Notes under the pieces: generated by a model
What the model saw: only the letters and a program-made list of their open reading frames with translations
The model's database searches: none
What the model was told of the DNA's origin: nothing
Translations under genes and position numbers: made by a program
Assembly (NCBI RefSeq): GCF_011058215.1
Contig: NZ_JAALFG010000002.1
Span: 992,001 to 1,056,000, forward strand
Direction of reading: 5' to 3'
DNA length: 64,000 bases
Source: Devosia aurantiaca
GTDB taxonomy: Bacteria > Pseudomonadota > Alphaproteobacteria > Rhizobiales > Devosiaceae
Shown: positions 17,410-27,635 of the stretch, piece after piece
Layout: each line of letters opens with the position of its first letter
Numbering within the stretch: the stretch's first letter is position 1

Positions 17410-18011
17410 GCAAACGCCCCATCGACATCCATGGCTTCGAAGCCAAGTTCCGCGACAATAGCGATCCCTGGAACTACGAGGCTTCGGCATTCGAGGCCTA
17501 TAAGCGCGGCGTCCTGAGACGCGCCTGCGGATCGCGCCTCTATGGCCGAGGCCTCGAGCTTGCCTGCGCCAATGGTGAAACCACCAAGATGCTCGCCAAC
17601 TTCTGCCTCAAACTTCTCGCCGTCGATGGCTCGAAAACTGCCGCCCAGACAGCCCGGGACCGCACCCGCCACCTGTCTAATGTCGAAGTCCTCCAGGCCC
17701 TCTTGCCGCAAGACATGCCACGCGGCCCCTTCGATCTCATCGTCATCTCGGAACTGCTTTATTACCTCAAGCGCCACGACCTCGACGAAACCCTCCGTCT
17801 CTGCGCCGACGCGCTTGCCCCCGGCGGCAGGATCGTCTGCCTCCACCATGTCATCCCCTTTGACGACGTTTCCGTGCCCCCGCGCATGGCACAGGACCGA
17901 GCCAATACCTATCTTGGCCGCCGTTTTCGCAAGCTGATCGACGCGCCGCATGGCCGCTTCAAAGTCAGCGCCTTTCAGCGTCCCCGACTTCGAGTGGCGT
18001 CCGCGACCTAG
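17406..18011 (+). CDS. NodS-like SAM-dependent methyltransferase
   Basis: 201 residues. Class I methyltransferase fold with motif I LELACANGETTKMLA and VDGSKTAAQTARDR, FDLIVISELLYYL as motif IV region and LAPGGRIVCLHHV. The N-terminal sequence with NSDPWNYEASAFEAYK is characteristic of the NodS/SAM-methyltransferase group that N-methylates glucosamine backbones of nodulation factors. Closing gene of the four-gene unit; ATGA overlap with the deacetylase. N-methylation of the free amine created by PIG-L is an attractive but untested order of events. Confidence 0.82.
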   Translation: MSKRPIDIHGFEAKFRDNSDPWNYEASAFEAYKRGVLRRACGSRLYGRGLELACANGETTKMLANFCLKLLAVDGSKTAAQTARDRTRHLSNVEVLQALLPQDMPRGPFDLIVISELLYYLKRHDLDETLRLCADALAPGGRIVCLHHVIPFDDVSVPPRMAQDRANTYLGRRFRKLIDAPHGRFKVSAFQRPRLRVASAT

Positions 18012-18121
18012 GTCAAAGCGTCACGCAACAACCTTAAAGTCTTGTCATCTTCCAATTCGCACACAAAATGCGACATGGTGAGCGGGCCTGGGTCGGCCGG
18101 CGGATGCGAGAGGATGCGGGG

Positions 18122-19321
18122 ATGAGCAGCGCACACGAAAAGCCGGTTTGGGCACAGAGCCGGCGCGAAAAGCGCAATGCCGAGCGCGTCGCACAGGGCC
18201 TCAAACCCAGGCGCCGCATCTGGCCCTGGATCATCGTGCTGGCGATCGTCGCCGCTGTCGCGGCCTATATCTTCCTCAATCCCGCGCCCGCGCCGGTCGA
18301 AACGGTCGCTGCCGAAGAACCAGTCGTGGTCCGGCAGATTCGCCAGTCCGAAACCGCGACGCTTGCGCCCGCAACGCTGCGCGAAACTGTAAAGGTCACC
18401 GGCACACTGGTGCCCGCCCAGCTCTCCGACGTCGCCTCGCAGGCCTCCGGCCGCGTCATGGCCGTTCTGGTGCGGCCTGGCGATACCGTCAACGAAGGCG
18501 ATGTGCTTGCCCAGATCGACCGCGCCGCGCTCGAGCTCCAGCTCAATCAGCAGCGCGCCACCGCCAGCGCCACCCGCGCCCAGTTCGAATCTTCCCAGCA
18601 GCAGCTTGAGCGCACCGAGCAACTCGCAACCCAGGGCCTTGCCAGCTCCTCCGTACTCGAACAAGCCCGTTCCGCCACTGCCGCTCTGCAATCGCAGCTC
18701 GATGCCCTGCAGACCGGCGTCGACACCGCTGCGCTGGCGCTCGATAATGCCACCGTCACCTCGCCCCTCTCCGGCGTCGTCGCGTCGCGCTCCGTCGAGC
18801 CCGGGCAAACCATCCAGGCTGGCACGCCGCTCTTTAATGTCGTCAATCTCGACGAAATGGAGTTCCAGGCGGCCGCCTCGGTCAATTCCAGCGCCTTGGT
18901 CAGTGCCGGACAATCCGCCTCCGTCACCGTCACCGGCCTCGAGGGTCAGCAGTTCACTGGCGAGGTCTCGCGCGTCAATCCGGTCGCGCTCACCGGCACC
19001 CGTACCGTGCCCATCTATATCGAGCTCGACAACAGCAATGGCGCCCTCCGCGGCGGCATGTTCGCCACCGGCAACATCACGGTCCTCGAAGAAGCCGGCG
19101 CCATGGCCGTCCCCTCCTCCGCGCTGCGCGAAGATGCCGAAGGGCAATTCGTCCTCGTGCTCGACGGCGAGACCCTGATCCGCAAGCCTGTCGAGGTCAC
19201 GCGCGAGTGGAACCGCGGCAGTCTGATCCAGGTGTCGGGACTTGCCGAAGGCGATGTAATCGTCGCCGCCGCGCTCACGGAGCTTCAGCCCGGCGAGCGC
19301 TTCGCGCTGGTGGAGGGCTGA
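18122..19321 (+). CDS. RND efflux periplasmic adaptor subunit
   Basis: About 399 residues from ATG 18122 (an in-frame ATG at 18068 would add 18 Arg-rich residues; the GAGGATGCGGGG before 18122 is the better ribosome site). One membrane anchor (WPWIIVLAIVAAVAAYIFL), lipoyl halves VASQASGRVMAVLVRPGDTV and VTSPLSGVVASRSVEPGQTI, a coiled coil between them, and a beta-barrel/membrane-proximal domain. Sits three bases upstream of the RND permease; together they would form a tripartite pump with a TolC-like channel encoded elsewhere. Confidence 0.9.
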   Translation: MSSAHEKPVWAQSRREKRNAERVAQGLKPRRRIWPWIIVLAIVAAVAAYIFLNPAPAPVETVAAEEPVVVRQIRQSETATLAPATLRETVKVTGTLVPAQLSDVASQASGRVMAVLVRPGDTVNEGDVLAQIDRAALELQLNQQRATASATRAQFESSQQQLERTEQLATQGLASSSVLEQARSATAALQSQLDALQTGVDTAALALDNATVTSPLSGVVASRSVEPGQTIQAGTPLFNVVNLDEMEFQAAASVNSSALVSAGQSASVTVTGLEGQQFTGEVSRVNPVALTGTRTVPIYIELDNSNGALRGGMFATGNITVLEEAGAMAVPSSALREDAEGQFVLVLDGETLIRKPVEVTREWNRGSLIQVSGLAEGDVIVAAALTELQPGERFALVEG

Positions 19322-19324
19322 TCC

Positions 19325-22300
19325 ATGTTTTTGACCCGCATCAGCGTCAATCATCCCGTGTTTGCGACCATGATCATGGTCGCCATCATGGTTTTCGGCA
19401 TCTACTCCTATCAGCGCCTGCCGATCGAACAGCTGCCGGACGTCGATTTCCCGGTCGTTGCTGTCGTCGTCAGCTATCCCGGCGCCTCCCCGGAAGCGGT
19501 GGAAGTCGACATCGTCGAACCGCTTGAAAACGCCGTCAACACCATTGCCGGCCTCGATACCATCCAGTCCACGGCTCAGTCTGGCCAAGCCCTGGTGGTG
19601 ATGATCTTTGATCTTGAATCGAGCTCGGCCGAGAAGATCCAGGAAGTGCGCGACAAGATCGACCCAGTTCGCGCCGACCTGCCCGAAGGCGCCGGCGACC
19701 CGCAGATCCTGCGCTTTGATCCATCCGACCTGCCGCTCTTGTCGCTGGCGGTGAGTTCCTCGACGCTTTCCGCGCGCGATCTCACGGCGCTGACCGAAGA
19801 CGTCATCGCCACCCGCCTTTCCAACATCAATGGCGTCGGCAGCGCCACGGTTGTCGGCGGCGTGCCGCGCCAGCTCAATATCGAGATCGATCCCGATCGC
19901 CTTGCCGCCTTCAACATCAGCCCCAGCGCGGTCGTTCAGGCGCTCCAGGCCGCCAACCGCGATCTTGCCGCCGGCTCCATCACCCAAAACTCCATCGTTC
20001 AGTCGATCCAGGTGCTTGGCCGGCTCGAAGACGAACAGGATTTCTACGACGTCACAGTCGGCAACCAGGGCGGCCAGCCCGTCACCCTGCGTGACGTCGC
20101 CACCATCGTCGACGGCACCGGCGAAGCCACGAGCCTGGCTATCCTCAACGGCCAGCCGGCACTTGCCATCGACGTGCTCAAGACCCAGGGCGCCAACACG
20201 GTGGGGGTCGCCGAGCAGATCCGCACCACCGTCGCGCAGCTTGTCGCCAATGAACTGCCTGAAGGCGTCGACATCGAAGTCGTCGTCGACAATGCCGAGC
20301 CGGTCGAAAACTCCTTCCACGCCGTCCAGAACATGCTGATCGAAGGCGCCATCCTCGCCGTCGTCATCGTCTTCCTGTTCCTCAATTCCTGGCGTTCGAC
20401 CGTTATCACCGGCCTTACCCTGCCGATCTCGATCATCGGCACCATGATCGCGCTCAATTTTCTGGGTTTCACCCTCAACATGATGACGCTGCTGGCCCTG
20501 TCGCTCGCCGTCGGCATCCTCATCGACGACGACGCCATCGTCGTGCGCGAAAACATCACGCGCCACCTTCACATGGGCAAGTCTCACCGCCAGGCGGCAT
20601 TCGACGGAACCAACGAGATCGGCCTTGCCGTCATGGCCACGACGCTCTCGATCGTTGCGGTTTTCCTGCCCGTCGCCTTCATGGACGGCATCATGGGCCG
20701 CTTCTTCCTCCAGTTCGGCGTTACCGTCTCCGTCGCCGTGCTGATCTCGCTCTTCGTCGCCTTCACCCTCGACCCCATGATGTCGAGCGTCTGGTACGAT
20801 CCCGCCGCCAACCCCAACGTCAAGCGCGGTCCGATCGGCCGTCTGATCAACCAGTTCGATCGCCTATTCGAGTGGATCACCGACGGCTATCGCGGCCTCA
20901 TCCGCCTCAGCCTTAAATTCCGCAAGACGGTGCTCTTCATTGCCCTCCTTTCCTTCGTCGGCAGCCTCTTCCTTTTCCCGCGCGTCGGCGTTGAGTTCCT
21001 GCCCGTGACCGACAATGGCATCTTCACCGTTTCGGTGGAGACACCTGCCGGCTCGACCAAGGAAGCCACCGCCGCTAAGATCCGGCAGGCCGAAACCGTC
21101 ATCCGTGCCTATCCCGAAGTCGAACGCACCTATTCGACCGTCGCCGGTGGCCTTGCCTCATCGGGCGCAAACAGCGGCACCTTGACCGTCACCATGGTCG
21201 ACAAAAGCCAGCGCGCCGTCACCCCTGAAGAGTTCATGCCAGGCATCCGCCGCGCCCTTGAAGCCATTCCCGGCGCCATATTCCAGGTCTCCGCGGCCTC
21301 CGGTCTCGGCGGCGGAAGCGGCGCCCCGGTGTCGGTCACGCTCTATGGCGACAGCTTTTCCGTCCTCGGCCGCCTTTCCGACCAGCTCCAGGCCGAGCTC
21401 GAAAACATCGACGGCCTGATCGACATCACCTCGAGCCTCGACAAGGCCCAACCGGTCGTCGGCATCCAGATCAATCGTGATTTGGCCGACAATCTGGGCG
21501 TCTCCATGAACCAGATCGCCACGACGCTTAGCCCGCTGATCAGCGGCCAGGAAGTTGCCAACTGGACCGCTCCCAATGGCCAGGTCTATGACGTCGTGGT
21601 CCGCCTGCCCGAAAGCATGCGCAACGATGTCGATGCCATCGGCAACCTGCCCATCGCCCAGTCCGGCGCCACCGGTTCCGCCGAGATGATCACCCTCGCC
21701 CAGGTGGCGCAGGTGGTCGAAAGCGTGGGCCCCGCCACCCTCAACCGCCAGGACCTGCAGCGCGGCGTCACCATCGAGGCCTATCTCGAAGGTATCGAAC
21801 TGGGCTCCATCTCGCCCCAGCTCCAGATCGCCGTCGACAGTCTCGACCTGCCGCCCGGCTATCGCACATCGCTCGGTGGCGATGTCGAGCAGATCGCTGA
21901 GACCGGTGCCGCCGTCGGCTCCGCTCTTCTGCTTGCGGTCATCTTCATCTACCTGGTCCTCGCTTCCCAGTTCGGCAGCTTCCTCCAGCCCATCGCCATC
22001 ATGGGCTCGCTCCCTCTTGCGCTGATCGGCGTCATGGTCGGCCTTCTGGTCGGCGGCTCGACCCTCAACATGTTCTCCGCCATCGGCTTCATCATGCTGA
22101 TGGGTCTCGTGGTGAAAAACGCCATCCTCCTCGTCGACAACGCCAACCAGCACGTGAAAGACGGCTGGAACCTCTACGAGGCCCTTGTGGAAGCCGGCGC
22201 CACCCGCTTCCGCCCGATCATTATGACCACGCTCGCCATGATCTTCGGCATGCTGCCATTGGCGCTGAACCTTCACGCCGGCAGCGGCGAAAACGCGCCC

Positions 22301-22468
22301 ATGGCCCATGCCGTGATCGGCGGCCTCATCAGCTCGACCGCGCTGACCTTGGTCGTCGTCCCAGTTCTCTTGACTTATATCGACAGCTTCTCGGCCTTCA
22401 CCCGCCGCTTCCTGCCCAAGGCGCCGGACGACGCCCATCACGAGCCGGAAGTAAAGCCTGCCGAATAA
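19325..22468 (+). CDS. RND family efflux permease (AcrB/MdtB-type)
   Basis: 1047 residues, full length for the hydrophobe/amphiphile RND family. Twelve predicted helices with two large periplasmic loops. Starts [19 protein letters not shown], has [20 protein letters not shown] in the porter region and the TM4 proton-relay motif [20 protein letters not shown] with paired Asp residues. TM10-12 contain [18 protein letters not shown] and [19 protein letters not shown]. Drives export from periplasm/outer leaflet with proton motive force. Substrate unknown. Paired with the adaptor just upstream; a strong hairpin follows its stop. Confidence 0.95.
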   Translation: MFLTRISVNHPVFATMIMVAIMVFGIYSYQRLPIEQLPDVDFPVVAVVVSYPGASPEAVEVDIVEPLENAVNTIAGLDTIQSTAQSGQALVVMIFDLESSSAEKIQEVRDKIDPVRADLPEGAGDPQILRFDPSDLPLLSLAVSSSTLSARDLTALTEDVIATRLSNINGVGSATVVGGVPRQLNIEIDPDRLAAFNISPSAVVQALQAANRDLAAGSITQNSIVQSIQVLGRLEDEQDFYDVTVGNQGGQPVTLRDVATIVDGTGEATSLAILNGQPALAIDVLKTQGANTVGVAEQIRTTVAQLVANELPEGVDIEVVVDNAEPVENSFHAVQNMLIEGAILAVVIVFLFLNSWRSTVITGLTLPISIIGTMIALNFLGFTLNMMTLLALSLAVGILIDDDAIVVRENITRHLHMGKSHRQAAFDGTNEIGLAVMATTLSIVAVFLPVAFMDGIMGRFFLQFGVTVSVAVLISLFVAFTLDPMMSSVWYDPAANPNVKRGPIGRLINQFDRLFEWITDGYRGLIRLSLKFRKTVLFIALLSFVGSLFLFPRVGVEFLPVTDNGIFTVSVETPAGSTKEATAAKIRQAETVIRAYPEVERTYSTVAGGLASSGANSGTLTVTMVDKSQRAVTPEEFMPGIRRALEAIPGAIFQVSAASGLGGGSGAPVSVTLYGDSFSVLGRLSDQLQAELENIDGLIDITSSLDKAQPVVGIQINRDLADNLGVSMNQIATTLSPLISGQEVANWTAPNGQVYDVVVRLPESMRNDVDAIGNLPIAQSGATGSAEMITLAQVAQVVESVGPATLNRQDLQRGVTIEAYLEGIELGSISPQLQIAVDSLDLPPGYRTSLGGDVEQIAETGAAVGSALLLAVIFIYLVLASQFGSFLQPIAIMGSLPLALIGVMVGLLVGGSTLNMFSAIGFIMLMGLVVKNAILLVDNANQHVKDGWNLYEALVEAGATRFRPIIMTTLAMIFGMLPLALNLHAGSGENAPMAHAVIGGLISSTALTLVVVPVLLTYIDSFSAFTRRFLPKAPDDAHHEPEVKPAE

Positions 22469-22472
22469 AAGC

Positions 22473-22496
22473 TGGCGCGACCCTCAGGTCGCGCCA
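22473..22496. terminator. Bidirectional hairpin between RND permease and small membrane protein
   Basis: Perfect 10-bp stem TGGCGCGACC / GGTCGCGCCA with a CTCA loop. On the minus strand it is followed by GCTTTTATT, a usable U tract. The stem lies inside the last codons and stop of the minus-strand gene ending at 22484, so termination and coding information share sequence. Confidence 0.65.
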
Positions 22497-22747
22497 AGCA
22501 GTACCGAAACGAAGATGCAGAAGTCGACGGCAAAGCCCAGCGACAGAAACATTGCCAGCCCTCGCGCGTGCCGCCGCCGGGGCGTGAGTTTGACCTCGCG
22601 CTGTTCCTCGGGATAAGCCGTGGCGCGCGCGCCGCCGGCCTCGTCATCCGTGCCCAGCGGCGCGGTTGCCGGATCGGGATAGCCGACCTTCTCCCCGGTC
22701 TTGCCACTATCGATATCGGCTCGAAGCTGTTCGCCGCTGATGCTCAT
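22484..22747 (-). CDS. Small single-pass membrane protein, unknown
   Basis: 87 residues: a charged, Gly/Ala/Asp-rich N-terminal half and one C-terminal transmembrane helix (LAMFLSLGFAVDFCIFVSVLL). Lies nine bases downstream of the SDR gene on the same strand, so probably co-transcribed. Not recognised. Confidence 0.6.
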   Translation of the reverse strand: MSISGEQLRADIDSGKTGEKVGYPDPATAPLGTDDEAGGARATAYPEEQREVKLTPRRRHARGLAMFLSLGFAVDFCIFVSVLLGAT

Positions 22748-22756
22748 GTTGGCTCC

Positions 22757-23645
22757 TTACGCGATGCCCTTGCCGCCGGTGACGCCGAACACTTCCCCGG
22801 TTATGTAGCTGCCTTCCTGCGAGGCCAGCAGCACATAGACCGGCGACAATTCCACCGGCTGGCCCGGACGGCCAAAGGCGCTGTCCTGTCCAAAGGTCTT
22901 GACCTTTTCCGGAAACTGCCCGCCGCTCGGCTGCAGCACCGTCCAGAACGGCCCCGGCGCCACGGCATTGACCCGAATGCCCTTCTCGATCAGTTGCTCC
23001 GCCAATGCCTTGGTGTAAGCCACGATCCCAGCCTTGGTGGTCGCGTAATCGAGCAACTGCGCCGAAGGCTCATAGGCCTGGATCGACGCCGTGTTAATGA
23101 TCGAAGCCCCCGCCGGCAGATGCGGCACCGCCGACTGCGTCAGCCAGTGCAGCGCATAAAGATTGGTCTTCATGGTTTTGTCGAAGTCATCACTCGTGAC
23201 TTCCGCCACCGACTTGCGCGCCTGCTGCCGCGCCGCGTTGATGACCAGGATATCGAGCCCACCCAACTTTTCGACCGCATCGGCGATGATCTGCTTGCAG
23301 GTTGCTTCGCTGGTGACGTCGCCCGGCATTGCAAAACCCTTCTGCCCCGCCGCCTCGATCAGCTTGATGACCTCGTCGGCGTCGGACTGTTCATCCGGCA
23401 GGAAGTTGATGGCGACATCGGCGCCCTCGCGCGCATAGGCGATGGCCGCGGCGCGCCCGATCCCCGAGTCACCGCCGGTGATCAGCGCCTTGCGGCCCTT
23501 GAGCCGTCCGTAGCCGACATACCTCGCCGTGGTCCGGCGCCGGCTCCATCTTGCTGACGAGGCCGGGACGCGGCTGCGGCTGCTCGGGAAACGGCGGCTC
23601 GGGATATTGGTGGCGCGGGTCCTGCATGCGCAAACGATCGGACAT
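22757..23645 (-). CDS. SDR family oxidoreductase, YdaD/YhdF-like (one frameshift)
   Basis: About 295 residues after correcting one frameshift at ~23521-23524. The N-terminal frame reads [18 protein letters not shown]..., a Pro-rich leader typical of general-stress SDRs of the YdaD type; the restored junction leads into [20 protein letters not shown] with the TGxxxGIG cofactor site. The rest has NAARQQ (NNAG-like), Ser of [11 protein letters not shown], catalytic YATTK (YxxxK) and [18 protein letters not shown](P)H-dependent alcohol or ketone reductase, substrate unknown. The frameshift is most simply an inserted G (or two lost bases), unlike the usual single deletions elsewhere here. Confidence 0.8.
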
Positions 23646-23728
23646 CGGTGTCTCCATTCTGTTGGAGAGCCAATGCATTTCCGTCGGCAAGCGTTCCTAA
23701 TTCAGACAGCTGGCGCTGGTCCGAGCGC

Positions 23729-23821
23729 CTCCCTCCCCCTTGAGGGGAGGGACCGAGGGAGGGGGTCCATCCGTGTGCCACAGATCACCCCCACCCCGCC
23801 CTCCCCCTCAAGGGGGAGGGA
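23729..23821. repeat. Intergenic GC-rich palindromic repeat (copy A)
   Basis: Contains CCTCCCCCTTGAGGGGAGGG and a second arm CCCTCCCCCTCAAGGGGGAGGG with a CACCCCGCC linker. Related elements occur at 49111-49181 and 62087-62152, all in gene-free gaps. Confidence 0.7.
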
Positions 23822-23840
23822 GCCAAGGTTCAGTGCAAGC

Positions 23841-25151
23841 CTAGCTCCGCAGGCCCGACCAGGCCGGGTCCGAGGCGAAGCTGTCCGTCGAAATGCTCTG
23901 CGCCTGGCGGCCCCAAATATCGACGCTCATCAGGCGCGGGCCATCATTGCCACCCGGATCCTGGAAGAACATGATGACGCGGCCATTGGGCGCCCAGGTC
24001 GGGCCTTCCGCGTGGAAGCTCGAATACAGGAGGCGTTCGCCCGAGCCATCGGGGTTCATGACGCCGATATGGAACTGCCCGCCCGACTGCCGGGTAAAGG
24101 CGATCAAATCGCCCGTCGGCGCCCACACCGGCGTCGAATAGCTGCCCTCGCCGAAGCTGATGCGCTGCGCATTGCCGCCGCCCGCACCCATCATATAAAT
24201 CTGCGGCGAGCCACCACGATCGCTTTCGAAAACGATGCGGCTGCTGTCCGGCGAATAGGACGGACCGGTATCGATCGCCGCGCCGGAGGTCAGCTGCATC
24301 GGCTGCCCGCCACCGGTCGAGACGGCATAGATATTGGTCGAACCGCCCTGCTCTACCGAAAACGCCACCGTGCCGCCATCGGCCGAAAACCGCGGCGCAA
24401 AAGTCATGGCGCCGACATTGGCGAGGCGCTGCTGCGCCCCTGTCGCCAGTTGCAGCAGGTAAACCTGCGGATTGCCGTCGACGAAGTTCATGTAGGTAAG
24501 CAGATCGCCGCGCGGCGAAAAGCGCGGCGTCAATGCCATCGACGAGCCATCGGTAAGATAGCTCACATTGGCGCCGTCCTGGTCCATGATGGCAAGCCGC
24601 CGCGTGCGGTTGGCCTTGGGACCGCTCTCGGCCACATAGGCAACGCGCGTATCGAAATAGCCCGAGCCGCCGGTCAGCGCCGTATAGATCGCGTCCGAAA
24701 CGATGTGGGCAATGCGGCGCGCCGAGTTCGGATCGGTCGAATAGCTGTTGCCGACCACCTGCGTTCCCGCCCGCGTGTCCCAGACACGAACCGACGAATT
24801 GATGCTACCGCCGCGCTCGACATTGCCCATCACCAGGGCATCGACATTGACCGTCTGCCAGGTGGTAAAATCCGGCGTCGCATTCGGATCGCCGACCTGG
24901 AGCGGCAGCCCCGATGGATCGAGCGTCGTGAACAGCCCGGACCGCTGCAGGTTGTTGCGAACGATCCCGGCAATTTCGGCGCCGAAGCTTGGGTCCGACG
25001 ACGAGAAATTGGGAATGGCAATCGGCAGCGGCCGGAAGGTCGCGCCCTCCACCGTGACGTTGAGCTGGGCAAAAGCGCGAGGCGCGAAAGCGAGCGCCAG
25101 GCCACCGGCAAGGCCGAGCTGCAGGGCGTTGCGCCGGGAAATAAGGGTCAT
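23841..25151 (-). CDS. tolB: TolB, Tol-Pal system periplasmic beta-propeller
   Basis: 436 residues from ATG 25151. N-terminal leader SRRNALQLGLAGGLALAFAPRAFAQ, which looks like a twin-arginine (Tat) signal rather than the usual Sec leader, then the TolB N-domain (ITVEGATFRPLPIAIPNF-like) and a six-bladed propeller with repeated PRFSPRGDLLTYMNF, PSYSPDSSRIVFESDRGG and PVWAPTGDLIAFTR blades. TolB links Pal to TolA in the periplasm and supports outer-membrane constriction at division. Last gene of the tolQRAB run; its usual downstream neighbour pal is not here but at 51.5 kb. Confidence 0.95.
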   Translation of the reverse strand: MTLISRRNALQLGLAGGLALAFAPRAFAQLNVTVEGATFRPLPIAIPNFSSSDPSFGAEIAGIVRNNLQRSGLFTTLDPSGLPLQVGDPNATPDFTTWQTVNVDALVMGNVERGGSINSSVRVWDTRAGTQVVGNSYSTDPNSARRIAHIVSDAIYTALTGGSGYFDTRVAYVAESGPKANRTRRLAIMDQDGANVSYLTDGSSMALTPRFSPRGDLLTYMNFVDGNPQVYLLQLATGAQQRLANVGAMTFAPRFSADGGTVAFSVEQGGSTNIYAVSTGGGQPMQLTSGAAIDTGPSYSPDSSRIVFESDRGGSPQIYMMGAGGGNAQRISFGEGSYSTPVWAPTGDLIAFTRQSGGQFHIGVMNPDGSGERLLYSSFHAEGPTWAPNGRVIMFFQDPGGNDGPRLMSVDIWGRQAQSISTDSFASDPAWSGLRS

Positions 25152-25211
25152 TTCGGTCTCCAAGTCGTGGGCCTTGCTCGATCTTCTAGCGAGCAAAGGC
25201 GGCGAATTTGG

Positions 25212-26464
25212 TCACGGACGCAACGTGACGTTGATGTTCTGCCACTGATCGTAAGTGGCGGCGGAAAGCATATTGTAGGGGCCGCAACCGGCCACGGCGC
25301 TGAGCGCCTTCTGCGCGACGAAACTCAGTTCCGGATGGCTCAGCGAAATGAGCCGCGGCACGTCGGCGAGCGATCCATCCTGATTGAGCCGGACATTTAC
25401 CGCAACCTCGAGCCCCGGCACCTGCTCATTCGGCAGCAGGTTCCAGCACCGCTTGATGGCCGCGATAAAGGCGCCGATTTCGGTCTGGCTCAACGTTGCC
25501 GAAGTGCCTCCGACATCGCCCAGGGTTGGCGAACCGCCCTGCCCCGTCGTCGCGCCGGTTGTCGGCGCATTGTTGATGAGGTCATTGACGAGGTCCGCCA
25601 ATTCACTTGCATCGGTGTTGGACTGGCTCGGCTGCGGCTGCTGTGCAGCTTCGGCCGCAGCCGTCGCCGTCTCGCGCTGCTCACGTTCGCGCTGTTCCCG
25701 CTCGCGCTTTTCGCGCTCTTCCCGTTCCCGCTCTTCCTTTTCACGCTCGGCGCGCTGCGCCACGGCGGTACGCGCTTCTTCTCGTATCTGCTCAAGATTG
25801 GCAGGACGCGACGTCGGCATCGCGACATTGACCTGCCGCGGCGGCTCAGTGGTGGGCTCCGGCGTCGGCTCGGGTGTTGGTTCGGGCGTGGGCTCTGGCG
25901 TGGGTTCCGGGGTCGGCTCCGGAACCGGCTCAGGCTCGGGTGTCGGCTCCGGAACGGGCTCGGGTTCCGGCGTCGGTTCGGGTGTGGGCGCCAGGTCCGT
26001 GGGCCGGCTGGTCGGAGCGCCGGGACGATAGGGGTCGGCTCCGGCACGGGTTCGGGCTCTGGCAGCGGTTCTGGTTCCGGCTCCGGGGCAGGTTCAGGCT
26101 CGGGTTCGGGCACAGGCTCGTCTACCGGGTCCGGCTGCTGCTCGGGCGCAGGCGCGGTCTGCGTCACCGGTGCAGGCGTCGGCGTATCGGCCGGCGATGG
26201 CGTGACCTGGTTTTCCTGCGTATTGCCGGTCGGCTGCGCCAGCTGCGCTTCCTGCTCGCTTTCGACGATCGATGGCGTCTCGGTTTCCACCACTTCGCTA
26301 TCGAGCTGGCCGGCACGCAGGCTGGCAAACTCCTCGATCGGCACGAGGTCCACCGAAATGGACTCGACAACAGGCGTCATCGGCTCGGTCGATCCCAGGG
26401 TGATGAGACCGATCGACAGCACTGCCACGTGAGCAACAATGGAAGCCGCAACGCCCGTCCGCAT
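25212..26464 (-). CDS. tolA: TolA, energy-transducing Tol-Pal protein (one frameshift)
   Basis: One C lost on the coding strand (plus-strand G run 26022-26024) splits a 417-residue protein. N-terminal membrane anchor (AASIVAHVAVLSIGLITLG), a very long Pro-Glu spacer of (P-x-P-E)n type, an Arg/Glu coiled-coil segment (EREREEREKREREQ) and the C-terminal TonB/TolA fold (IGAFIAAIKRCWNLLPNEQ, VAVNVRLNQDGSL). TolA spans the periplasm, coupling TolQR proton flow to TolB-Pal. The PE tract is encoded by a degenerate 6/12-base repeat (25855-26130), a region where a sequencing slip is easy; the reading frame is otherwise intact on both sides. Confidence 0.9.
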
Positions 26465-26473
26465 GCGCCGGGC

Positions 26474-26923
26474 CTACTGTTCGCGCTCGGTGACGAGCCC
26501 GATCTTGGTGTAGCCTGCCGCCGACAGGAGGCCCATGACGCGCATCACCGTGCCATAGTTCGATGTCGTGTCGCCGCGGAGGTAAATGCGGTCTTCAACC
26601 GTCGCCAGATCGCCAACGGTCGTGATGAGGCTCGTCTCGTCCACCGGCGTCTCGTCGACGAAGATCGCCCCGTCCGGCGTCACCGCAACGGTGATCGGCT
26701 GCGTCTGGCTCGGCAATTCGCCAGCCGAAGTGCGTGGCAAATCGACCGGCACGCCGGCCGTCATCATTGGCGCTGCCACCATCATGATGATGAGCAGCAC
26801 CAGCATGACGTCGACCATCGGCGTGATGTTGATTTCGCTGATGACGCCACCGCGCTTGCCGCGGCGCCGGCCACCGCGACCGCCGCCCCGGCCTCCACCG
26901 CCGCTTGGTCCACCCATGCCCAT
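26474..26923 (-). CDS. tolR: TolR, ExbD-family stator protein
   Basis: 149 residues from ATG 26923. A Gly/Arg-rich N-terminus (GGGGRGGGRGGRRRGKRGG) precedes the single membrane helix INITPMVDVMLVLLIIMM, which bears the conserved Asp used in proton transfer, and a periplasmic domain with AVTPDGAIFVDETPV and LRGDTTSNYGTVMRVMGLL. Works with TolQ as the proton channel energising TolA. Starts just after the tolQ stop. Confidence 0.93.
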   Translation of the reverse strand: MGMGGPSGGGGRGGGRGGRRRGKRGGVISEINITPMVDVMLVLLIIMMVAAPMMTAGVPVDLPRTSAGELPSQTQPITVAVTPDGAIFVDETPVDETSLITTVGDLATVEDRIYLRGDTTSNYGTVMRVMGLLSAAGYTKIGLVTEREQ

Positions 26924-26924
26924 C

Positions 26925-27635
26925 TTAGCGGTTCCGCGCTTCGAGCTGGCGGGAAAGGATGGTCGAGAACTCGTCGGCAAAGCCTTCGAGGCGCCCGATC
27001 ATCTTGCCCGCATCGGCAGAAAGCTTGTTATAGGCGATAACCGCAGGAATAGCGGCAACAAGGCCGATCGCAGTCGCAAACAGCGCCTCGGCGATCGGGC
27101 CGGCGACCACGGCAAGGTTGGTGTTCGAGGACGCGGCGATATTGGTGAAGGCGTTCATGATGCCCCACACCGTGCCGAAAAGACCGATAAACGGACCCGC
27201 CGACCCGACGGTCGCGAGGAAGCCGAGACGCTTTTCCAAAAACTCGCTTTCACGCGAAATAGCGACATCGAGCACCTTATCGAGGCGCTGCTGCATGCCC
27301 ACGAAGCTTGCCGCATTCTGCTCGTGGCTGCGCTTCCATTCCTTCATGGCCGCGACGAACACGGCGCCCAGCCCGCCCGATGGCTTTTCGGACTGCTGCT
27401 GGTAAAGCTCTTCCAGCGATTGCCCGGACCAGAAGGTGCGCTCGAAACGGTTCATCTCCGCCTGGCTGCGGCGATAGGCAATGGTCTTGTCGATGATGAT
27501 GGCCCAGCACCAGACCGATGCGGCAAGGAGGCCGAGCATCACCGATTTGACCACGAAGTCGGCCGCCCAGAACAAGCCCCAGATGGAAAGGTCCGCATGC
27601 GGAGCGGCCGCCGCAACTGCATCCATTGTTTCCAT
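26925..27635 (-). CDS. tolQ: TolQ, MotA/ExbB-family proton channel subunit
   Basis: 236 residues, three transmembrane helices: WAADFVVKSVMLGLLAASVWCW near the N-terminus and the ExbB pair LATVGSAGPFIGLFGTVWGIMNAF and AEALFATAIGLVAAIPAVIAYN, matching the family's conserved proton-path motifs. Forms the inner-membrane TolQR stator. A 174-base gap separates it from ybgC, leaving room for a promoter of its own, though none is obvious. Confidence 0.95.
   Translation of the reverse strand: METMDAVAAAAPHADLSIWGLFWAADFVVKSVMLGLLAASVWCWAIIIDKTIAYRRSQAEMNRFERTFWSGQSLEELYQQQSEKPSGGLGAVFVAAMKEWKRSHEQNAASFVGMQQRLDKVLDVAISRESEFLEKRLGFLATVGSAGPFIGLFGTVWGIMNAFTNIAASSNTNLAVVAGPIAEALFATAIGLVAAIPAVIAYNKLSADAGKMIGRLEGFADEFSTILSRQLEARNR

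Noticed and set aside
18008-20587. Long minus-strand open frame of ~859 codons
   Set aside because: Lies antisense to the RND adaptor and permease; its His/Gly/Asp-rich composition is that of a GC-rich shadow frame with no domain.
23529-26432. Plus-strand open frame of ~967 codons
   Set aside because: Antisense to tolB and tolA; Arg/His-rich text and the Gly-Ser repeats are the complement of tolA's Pro-Glu tract.
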